In this document: positions 23,062 to 29,115 of the stretch, piece by piece
Position numbering within the stretch: the first letter of the stretch is position 1
How the letters are laid out: each line of letters begins with the position of its first letter
NCBI GenBank assembly: GCA_013388965.1
Contig: JACAEG010000125.1
Coordinates: 1 to 32,726 of the forward strand
Length of the DNA stretch: 32,726 nucleotides
From: Pseudorhodoplanes sp.
Lineage (GTDB): Bacteria > Pseudomonadota > Alphaproteobacteria > Rhizobiales > Xanthobacteraceae
Direction: 5' to 3'
The notes under the pieces: generated by a model
Database searches by the model: none
Seen by the model: only the letters and a program-made list of their open reading frames with translations
Told to the model about the DNA's origin: nothing
Translations under genes and position numbers: made by a program

Positions 23062-23835
23062 ATGAACTCCAATCTGAAACGGCGCCTTGCCTCGGCGGCA
23101 TTCATCATCGGGTTCTTCGTGCTGTGGGAGATCGTCTGCCGCGCCTTCCATATCAGCGACATCATCGTCCCGAAGCCGAGCCAGATCATCGAGACGCTCT
23201 GGATGCGGATGCCGCAGCTTTGGCCGCACACGCTGCAGACCCTCTACACCACGCTGGTCGGCTTCGGCTTCGGAATTCTCGCGGGGGTTGCGATCGGCAT
23301 GCTGATCGGCTCGTCGCGGCTCGCCTACGACGTGGCCTATCCGCTGCTGATCGGGTTTGCGTCGATCCCGAAGGTCGCGGTGGTGCCGATCTTCGTGCTG
23401 TGGTTCGGCGCCGGCGCGGTCCCCGCGATCCTCACCGCGATGATCATGTCGCTGTTTCCCATCGTCGTGAATGTGGCGACGGGACTTGCGACGACCGAGC
23501 CCGAGCTTGAGGATGTGATGAAGGCCTTGCGCGCCAGCAAGCTCGAGATTTTGTGGAATGTCGGTCTGCCGCGGGCGATGCCCTACTTCTTCGCCTCGCT
23601 GAAGGTCGCGGTCACGCTCGCCTTCGTGGGGGCCGTTATTTCCGAAACTGTCGCCTCCAATCGCGGCATCGGCAACGTCATGATGATCGCGAGCGCGAGC
23701 TTCGATGTGCCGCTCGTGTTCGCGGGCTTGTTCATTCTTGCGGGGCTCGGCGTCTCTCTCTACGTCATCTTTTCCTTCATCGAGGCGCGGGTCACGGGCT
23801 GGGCCATGCGCAAGGATGAGTTCGCGATGGGTTGA
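23062..23835 (+). CDS. ABC transporter permease (SsuC/TauC/ThiX type)
   Basis: Inner-membrane subunit of 257 residues, ATG at 23062, two bases after the ATPase stop. About six hydrophobic helices are visible. The EAA loop appears as DVMKALRASKLEILWNVGLP, and the family block FASIPKVAVVPIFVLWFG lies near residue 100. The final segment ends GWAMRKDEF. With the binding protein at 18867 and the ATPase it completes an importer whose genes are interleaved with the catabolic enzymes, pointing to one shared pathway. Confidence 0.94.
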   Translation: MNSNLKRRLASAAFIIGFFVLWEIVCRAFHISDIIVPKPSQIIETLWMRMPQLWPHTLQTLYTTLVGFGFGILAGVAIGMLIGSSRLAYDVAYPLLIGFASIPKVAVVPIFVLWFGAGAVPAILTAMIMSLFPIVVNVATGLATTEPELEDVMKALRASKLEILWNVGLPRAMPYFFASLKVAVTLAFVGAVISETVASNRGIGNVMMIASASFDVPLVFAGLFILAGLGVSLYVIFSFIEARVTGWAMRKDEFAMG

Positions 23836-23861
23836 CGCAGCTGCACCGCCGAGCGACTTCC

Positions 23862-24962
23862 ATGCCCGCCGCAAAAGTTCATCGAATCACAGCTGCGTCG
23901 CCCGACGATGCGAGCGGGATCGAGGCTGCGATCGCAAGGGGCGAGATCGATCCGGCCGGAATCGTCGCCATTGTCGGCAAGACCGAGGGTAACGGCTGCG
24001 TCAATGATTTTACTCGCGGCTTCGCGGTGCAGTCTCTGTCCTTGATGCTGCAGCGTCATCTTCCGCGCGAATCAGCGGACAAGGTCTGCCTCGTGATGTC
24101 CGGGGGCACGGAAGGCGGGATGGCGCCGCATTGGATCGTGCTCGAGCGCAGCCGATCCTTTGAAACGCCCCCGGCGGGTGGCGCCCTGGCCATCGGCCGT
24201 GCACATACCGCGGCGATGCCGCCCGAGCATCTCGGCCGCTTCGAGCAGATCGATCTGGTGGCCGATGGCGTTCGCGCCGCTATGGAGGATGCCGGCATTG
24301 TCGATCCGGCTGCTGTTCATTTCGTGCAAGTCAAATGTCCGCTGCTGACCGCGCGGCGCATCCAGGAGGCGCAGGCGCGGGGGCGGACGGTCGCAACGAC
24401 CGACACGCTCAAGTCGATGGGCCTGTCGCGCGCCGCGAGCGAGCTGGGCGTCGCAGTCGCGCTGGGCGAAATCGAAGAATCGGGGATTCGCCCCGCGGAC
24501 ATCGGCGCCCGCTGGGCCTTGTGGTCCGGGCGTGCGAGCTGCTCCGCCGGGATCGAATTGATGGGTCACGAAATCGTCGTGCTTGGCATGTCCGCGCAAT
24601 GGTCGGGGCCGCTCGCGATCGATCACGCGGTGATGGCGGACGGAATCGATATCGAGCCGGTGCGGTCGGCGCTCGCCCGACTCGGTCTTGAAGCGCCCGG
24701 GCAATTGTCCGCCGCGCAGCGCGCCCGCGTCGCCGCCGTGCTCGCCAAGGCGGAGCCGGGGCACGACGGGCATTTGCGGGGTTACCGTCACACCATGCTC
24801 GACGATTCGGATATTTCCGCCACGCGCCACGCGCGCGCCTTTGTCTGCGGCGCGCTCGCCGGACTGATCGGGCACGCCGAAATCTATGTGTCCGGCGGGG
24901 CCGAGCATCAGGGGCCAGACGGCGGTGGCCCGGTGGCATTGATTGTGCGGCGGCCGGACTGA
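23862..24962 (+). CDS. Ring-opening amidohydrolase, cyanuric acid hydrolase/barbiturase family
   Basis: Enzyme of the small AtzD/TrzD/barbiturase family, which opens cyanuric acid or barbituric acid rings. ATG at 23862 gives 366 residues, the family length. The threefold internal pseudo-repeat is visible as three Lys-Ser pairs: Lys40 (GKTEGNG) with Ser80 (MSGGTEGG), Lys158 (VKCPLLT) with Ser228 (SCSAGIE), Lys296 (LAKAEPG) with Ser344 (VSGGAEHQGPDGGGP), each Ser in an S-[GA]-G-x-E context. The C-terminal metal-binding loop AEHQGPDGGGP and GYRHTMLDDSDI are intact, so the protein should be active. Sequence features alone do not let me decide between cyanurate and barbiturate. It is the last gene of the operon, 26 bp after the permease, and is followed by a hairpin. 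Confidence 0.93.
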   Translation: MPAAKVHRITAASPDDASGIEAAIARGEIDPAGIVAIVGKTEGNGCVNDFTRGFAVQSLSLMLQRHLPRESADKVCLVMSGGTEGGMAPHWIVLERSRSFETPPAGGALAIGRAHTAAMPPEHLGRFEQIDLVADGVRAAMEDAGIVDPAAVHFVQVKCPLLTARRIQEAQARGRTVATTDTLKSMGLSRAASELGVAVALGEIEESGIRPADIGARWALWSGRASCSAGIELMGHEIVVLGMSAQWSGPLAIDHAVMADGIDIEPVRSALARLGLEAPGQLSAAQRARVAAVLAKAEPGHDGHLRGYRHTMLDDSDISATRHARAFVCGALAGLIGHAEIYVSGGAEHQGPDGGGPVALIVRRPD

Positions 24963-24964
24963 TT

Positions 24965-24979
24965 GAGGCGCGCCGCCTC
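24965..24979 (+). terminator. Short hairpin at the end of the cyclic-amide operon
   Basis: GAGGCG, loop CGC, CGCCTC: a perfect 6-bp GC stem starting 2 bp after the last stop. What follows is AT-rich but not a run of T, so termination is likely but not certain. Confidence 0.45.
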
Positions 24980-25214
24980 GATGTCAATTAACGTTAATCC
25001 TTCGTTTATATAAGGCCGGCGCTTACTTTATGTTAAGCTTTAACAAGTTGCGCGTGGGGCTTGTATTGATGCGGTTTGCGGCGCGACCGTTGCGGCGAAA
25101 TCTCCAGCTTGTTCAGAGACATCGCCACGGTTTGTCGGTTGCGGGAATCGCCCGACGCATGCGCTTGCGCGCGCTTTCTGGCGTTCGGCATGGATCGCGA
25201 TGGGGAGGCTCACC
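24980..25214 (+). promoter_or_regulatory. AT-rich control region with two TTAA-type inverted repeats
   Basis: About 60 bp (24985-25045) are clearly AT-richer than the rest of the window. They hold a perfect 12-bp palindrome ATTAACGTTAAT (24987-24998) and GTTAA-GCT-TTAAC (25032-25044), whose centres are about 45 bp apart and which share the half-site GTTAA. Position suggests regulation of the cytochrome gene starting at 25215. The remaining 170 bp show no gene; a short open frame there lacks family features. Confidence 0.45.
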
Positions 25215-26954
25215 GTGGATGACATCACCTCGAATGGTCGGCTTGCCGGCATGCGGCCCGGCGGTGGAATGAATTCCGGGGAGACCACACCGCGAACCGA
25301 TGTCGGCACGCTGGTGCTGCACTGGATCACGGCGATCGCTTTCATCGTCAGCCTGTTCACGGGCATCCGCCTCGCCGCGGACGCGCTTTCGGCTCCGGTC
25401 TCGAAATGGCTGACGCCGATCCTGCCGCAGGGCGAAGTCTGGACCTGGCATTTCATTGCCGGCCTGACGCTGTTCTTCGCGTCCTCGGCTTACGTTCTTT
25501 ACATGATCCGCAGCGGCCTCATGCAGCGCAACGCGATGAGGAAGACGCGCGTGCTCGCCATGAATGCGCCGTCGGCCATGAAATGGGCGGCGATCAACGT
25601 CATCCTGCACTGGTTCGTCTACGGGCTGGTCGTGTTCATGCTGGCGACCGGCGTCATGCTGTATCTCGGCTATGGCGGCTGGTGGGTGTATCTGCATTCT
25701 ACCGCGGCCTTCATCGCGCTCGCCTATATCGGCGTTCATGTCGTTTCGCATTTCATGCATGGCGGCTGGCAGCAATTGCTGCGCGTGTTCAGGCCGTCGC
25801 GCCTCGTCCTGACGCGCGCGGTGCGGCCAATGCCGTTGCTGGTCGGGGTCGTGGTCGGGATGCTCGTGGTCGCGGCTGTGGCGGCGACCGACTGGGGCTC
25901 GCGCGACACGCTGACCATCGCGCGCACGGCGCAGGCTCCGAAGCTCGATGGCGTGCTCGACGATCCGGTCTGGGCCAAGGCGAGAGGCGTCACCGTGCAT
26001 ACGCATCAGGGCGTCAATCTCGGGGGCACCGGCGCCTCGACAGTGCAGGCCTTTGCGGCGCATGACGGGCAGAAGGTGTATTTCGCTTTCAAATGGGAAG
26101 ATCCGACGCGCTCGCTGCGCCGCATCCCGATGATCAAGCGCGAGGATGGCTGGCACATTCTGCACGATCATGCCGATCTCGCCGACGTCAATACGTTCTA
26201 TGAGGACAAGTTTGCGGTCGGCCTGACGACGCAGGCGACCTTCGGCGCGGGGGGCAGCACGCATATGGGCGAGAAACCGCTCTCCGACAAGCCGGCGCCG
26301 CTGCACGCGCGCGGCTATCATTACACAAGCGACGACAGCCTGGTCGATCTGTGGCAGTGGAAGGCGTCGCGCGGCGGGCTGCTCGGCTATGTCGACGACC
26401 AGTATTTCGCGGCGCCGCGTCCGGCGACGCCTGCCGAAGCGGAAGGCAAGGCGCGCTATCAGGCCGGCTACTGGAACGATCCCGGCCGTGCCTTCTACAT
26501 CTACAATTACAAGGGCCAGCCGCCGGGCGGCTACAGGGGGCCGGTCGAGGTGCTGCGCTTGCCGAAGGACTGGCAGGCGACCGTCAAGGCGCTCGGACAT
26601 TTCGATCTCGATCCGAATTCGATCGACGACGAAAACGCGCGATGGTGGATGACGGAAGCCGAAAGCATTCCCTATTCGAAGGAAGCGGACGCTGCGATTC
26701 CGGTCGGCACCGTGATGCCGGGCGTCCTCATCATGGGCGAATACGAGGGCGACCGCGCGCAGGTGCGTGGCGCCGCAAAGTGGAAGGACGGCTATTGGAC
26801 GCTCGAATTCTCGCGCGATCTGCGGACGGGGAGCAAGTTCGATCACGATTTTGTCGCCGGCCGCGATCTCTACATGTGGCTGAACGTCTTCGACCATACC
26901 CAGACGCGACACACCCGACATCAGCGTCCGGTCCGGCTGGTGCTGGAAGATTGA
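25215..26954 (+). CDS. Cytochrome b561-type membrane protein fused to an ethylbenzene dehydrogenase-like heme domain
   Basis: A 579-residue electron-transfer protein. GTG at 25215 is chosen because GGGGAGG lies 6 nt upstream; ATG at 25200 would have that site inside the coding part, and ATG at 25269 is an alternative. Residues 30-185 are a four-helix cytochrome b561-like unit with candidate heme ligands His36 (LHW), His79 (WHF), His132 (LHWF) and His175/His179 (IGVHVVSH). A fifth helix follows near 205-228. The remainder (235-579) is a periplasmic domain resembling the heme-binding gamma subunit of ethylbenzene dehydrogenase and related DMSO-reductase-family enzymes (APKLDGVLDDPVWAKA near its start, KVYFAFKWEDPTRS after it, and LEFSRDLRTGSKFDHDF near the end). 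No molybdenum subunit is encoded in the window. The reductase gene 45 bp downstream is the likely partner. Confidence 0.85.
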   Translation: MDDITSNGRLAGMRPGGGMNSGETTPRTDVGTLVLHWITAIAFIVSLFTGIRLAADALSAPVSKWLTPILPQGEVWTWHFIAGLTLFFASSAYVLYMIRSGLMQRNAMRKTRVLAMNAPSAMKWAAINVILHWFVYGLVVFMLATGVMLYLGYGGWWVYLHSTAAFIALAYIGVHVVSHFMHGGWQQLLRVFRPSRLVLTRAVRPMPLLVGVVVGMLVVAAVAATDWGSRDTLTIARTAQAPKLDGVLDDPVWAKARGVTVHTHQGVNLGGTGASTVQAFAAHDGQKVYFAFKWEDPTRSLRRIPMIKREDGWHILHDHADLADVNTFYEDKFAVGLTTQATFGAGGSTHMGEKPLSDKPAPLHARGYHYTSDDSLVDLWQWKASRGGLLGYVDDQYFAAPRPATPAEAEGKARYQAGYWNDPGRAFYIYNYKGQPPGGYRGPVEVLRLPKDWQATVKALGHFDLDPNSIDDENARWWMTEAESIPYSKEADAAIPVGTVMPGVLIMGEYEGDRAQVRGAAKWKDGYWTLEFSRDLRTGSKFDHDFVAGRDLYMWLNVFDHTQTRHTRHQRPVRLVLED

Positions 26955-26999
26955 AGGTCCGGTTGGCCGAAGTCGCTTTCGGAGAAAGGTGACCGCGTA

Positions 27000-28019
27000 A
27001 TGAGTGCCAGATGCGAGCTGACGATCAATGGAAAATCGATCGAGGCGAATCCCGGCGAAACACTGATCGACGCGGCTCTCGGCGCCTGGCTCCTCATTCC
27101 GCACGATTGCCGGTCGGGCCAGTGTGAAAGTTGCCGCGTGACGGTCGTCTCCGGCGACGTCGATGACCACGGCACGAGGATCGGACACACGGTGCTCGCG
27201 TGCCAGACGACCGTGTCCGGGAGCGCGGAGATTCGGTTCGAGGAGCTGCCGGCACCGGTCAAGCGCGCCGGTGTCGTCAGGGAGTGCCGGCTGCTCTCGC
27301 CGGAAATCGCGGAGGTCGTCGTCACAACCGACCGGGTTCTCGATTATCGTCCCGGCCAGTATGTGCGTCTTAAATTTGCGGGCTTCCCGGCTCGGGAATA
27401 CAGCCCGACATGCCGTCTGGTCGATGAAACCGATCCGTCCGAACTTGTCTTCCACATTCGTCTGCTGCCGGACGGCCAGGTCTCAAGCCGGATCGGCACC
27501 GGCATCAAGCCCGGCCACCGTGTTCACGTCCAGGGGCCTTTTGGCAACGCCTACCTCCGGGATGGCGATGGTCCGCTCATTCTCGTTGCGGGCGGTATCG
27601 GCTGGGCGCCGGTCTGGTCCGTGGCGCGCGCGGCACGTGCCACGCAGCGCGACCGGCATCTCGTCGTCATCGCGGGCAGCCGGGATGCGGAGAACCTCTA
27701 TATGAAGCCCGCCCTGAACTGGCTGATGGATGACGGTGTGCGCGAGGTCTTTGCGACCGCCGAAATCGGCGCCGCGCATCCGGTCCTGTCGGGCCGGCCG
27801 TCGCATTATCTTCCGCTGCTGAGCATGGAAGACACGGTCTATGTCGCCGGACCGTCCGGTCTTGTCGACCTCGTGAAGCACAAGGCCCGGGCTGCGTCGG
27901 CGCAATGCTATGCCGATCCGTTTCTTCCGAGCGTTCAGAAAGCCTCGATGTTCGATCGCGTCAGGCGCGTCTTCGGCGCCGGCGCAGGCGCCCCGCCGCT
28001 CGCGATTGCGACGCGATAG
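27000..28019 (+). CDS. 2Fe-2S ferredoxin/flavin oxidoreductase
   Basis: Electron-transfer flavoprotein of 339 residues, start ATG at 27000 with GGAGAAAGG upstream. Residues 1-80 are a plant-type 2Fe-2S domain with Cys37, Cys42, Cys45 and Cys68 (DCRSGQCESC, then VLACQT). Next come the FAD-binding barrel (YRPGQYVRLKF, REYSPT in place of the RxYS motif, GPFGNAYL) and the NAD(P)-binding domain (LVAGGIGWAPVWSVARAA, then VYVAGPSGLVD). This is the layout of oxygenase reductase components and CDP-4-keto-6-deoxyglucose reductase-like proteins. A C-terminal tail of about 45 residues is extra. It follows the cytochrome b fusion gene by 45 bp, so passing electrons from NAD(P)H to that cytochrome is a natural proposal. 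Confidence 0.92.
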   Translation: MSARCELTINGKSIEANPGETLIDAALGAWLLIPHDCRSGQCESCRVTVVSGDVDDHGTRIGHTVLACQTTVSGSAEIRFEELPAPVKRAGVVRECRLLSPEIAEVVVTTDRVLDYRPGQYVRLKFAGFPAREYSPTCRLVDETDPSELVFHIRLLPDGQVSSRIGTGIKPGHRVHVQGPFGNAYLRDGDGPLILVAGGIGWAPVWSVARAARATQRDRHLVVIAGSRDAENLYMKPALNWLMDDGVREVFATAEIGAAHPVLSGRPSHYLPLLSMEDTVYVAGPSGLVDLVKHKARAASAQCYADPFLPSVQKASMFDRVRRVFGAGAGAPPLAIATR

Positions 28020-28038
28020 GCGGGGCGTTTCAGGCTGT

Positions 28039-28063
28039 CATGCCCGCGCCTGCCGCGGGCATG
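28039..28063. terminator. Bidirectional hairpin terminator between convergent genes
   Basis: CATGCCCGCG, loop CCTGC, CGCGGGCATG: a perfect 10-bp stem between the reductase gene and the convergent PstS-like gene. A short TTCTC follows on the plus strand. Position and stability fit a shared terminator. The CATGCCCGCG...CGCGGGCATG type is also seen as a dispersed palindromic element in Bradyrhizobium-like genomes, from memory only. Confidence 0.6.
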
Positions 28064-28111
28064 TTCTCAGGGTGCGCTTCTCGGTGGGCACGCACGCAGT
28101 GCGAGCATATC

Positions 28112-28912
28112 CTACCGCTTGACCGGAACCGCGGAGAAATCCGCGATGACCTTGTGCCCGCCTGGACTATCCATGTAGGCAATGAAGTCCTTCGCCAGCG
28201 GCGTCAGCGATCCGTCGCGATAGATCAGGGCAACCTCGTTGCTGGACGGATAGCCCTCGTCCAGCGGATGACGACCGTTGATCTTGAGAACGGTCAGATC
28301 CTTGTTCAACTCCTTCGAATAGGGACCAAACCCGATCGCGCCGCTCACATCGCGGACCGTCTCGATGGAGTCCTGCGTCGTCGTCGCCATCTTGGACATG
28401 TCGGTGATCGCCAGATCCTTCCAGCCCGGCATGCTTGAGCGCAGCACGAGGAGTGTGCTGTCGGCGTCTTCGCGTCGAACGACCCGGATCCGAAGATCGG
28501 CGCCCCCGACCTCCTTCCAGTTCCTGATGCGACCGGAATAGATGTCGGCAAGCTGCTCCGTCGTGAGCCCGCTCACATTCGCGTCCGGATGAACGTAGAA
28601 GGCCGACGGCATCCTGAAGATTGGCCAATAGACGATTCCGGCGTCGCGCTCGGTGTCCGTAAGCTTGCGTGCGACCCGGCCGAGAATGGCGCGACCGGCT
28701 CCGACCGCTGCGATCCCGCCTCCCGAGCCGACGCTCGGCGGAACCTCGACTCGCACATCGGGCTTGTCGCGCTTGAACTCCGCGCTCGCAGCCCGCAACA
28801 GCTCCATGCCATCGCCCGTTCCGACAATGGTGATAAGCGCGGGCTCCGCGCGCAGCGGCGTCGCGACTGCTGCGGACGCGAAGAGAATGATGGCGAGGGT
28901 TCTGATCGTCAT
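28112..28912 (-). CDS. PstS-like phosphate-type periplasmic binding protein (orphan)
   Basis: Periplasmic protein of 266 residues resembling PstS/PtxB-type phosphate-binding proteins. ATG at 28912 gives a standard signal peptide (MTIRTLAIILFASAAVATPLRA); a longer start at 28945 is possible but less signal-like. Family features: ITIVGTGDGMELLRAASAEF, SVGSGGGIAAVGAGRAILGR (the Ser/Gly oxyanion region), LTTEQLADIYSGRIRNWKEV and REDADSTLLVLR. There are no pst permease or ATPase genes in the window. It is divergent from a GGDEF-EAL gene, 203 bp apart, so a sensing role feeding that protein is as likely as transport. Which oxyanion it binds is unknown. Confidence 0.88.
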   Translation of the reverse strand: MTIRTLAIILFASAAVATPLRAEPALITIVGTGDGMELLRAASAEFKRDKPDVRVEVPPSVGSGGGIAAVGAGRAILGRVARKLTDTERDAGIVYWPIFRMPSAFYVHPDANVSGLTTEQLADIYSGRIRNWKEVGGADLRIRVVRREDADSTLLVLRSSMPGWKDLAITDMSKMATTTQDSIETVRDVSGAIGFGPYSKELNKDLTVLKINGRHPLDEGYPSSNEVALIYRDGSLTPLAKDFIAYMDSPGGHKVIADFSAVPVKR

Positions 28913-29115
28913 GACTGGCCCATCGGTTGAGACAGCGCCGTTCATCGCACAAAACGATAAAGCCTTTGTTGCGCTTCAACAGTTAACGCTCGATTTCCCG
29001 CGTCGCTAAAAGTGTAAGGCTCCTGCGGAACATTGCGATAACCCTATCCAGGACATTACCGGTCTCCTACTGAAATAGGCGCACTTCTTCACGCGCTCTT
29101 TAGCGGGAAGCCCTA
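28913..29115. promoter_or_regulatory. Divergent promoter region between PstS-like and GGDEF-EAL genes
   Basis: 203 bp without a gene. It is less GC-rich than the flanks and contains several short AT-rich stretches usable as promoters in both directions (for example AACGATAAAG near 28953, GCGATAACCCTAT near 29035). I see no Pho-box-like repeat. Assignment rests on position only. Confidence 0.4.

Noticed and set aside
23832-23861. TTG start for the AtzD-family gene
   Set aside because: It would overlap the permease stop and add ten residues not needed for the family length; ATG at 23862 is simpler.
25030-25272. Small plus-strand open frame of 80 codons before the cytochrome gene
   Set aside because: No ribosome binding site, no family-like content, and it overlaps the better supported start at 25215.
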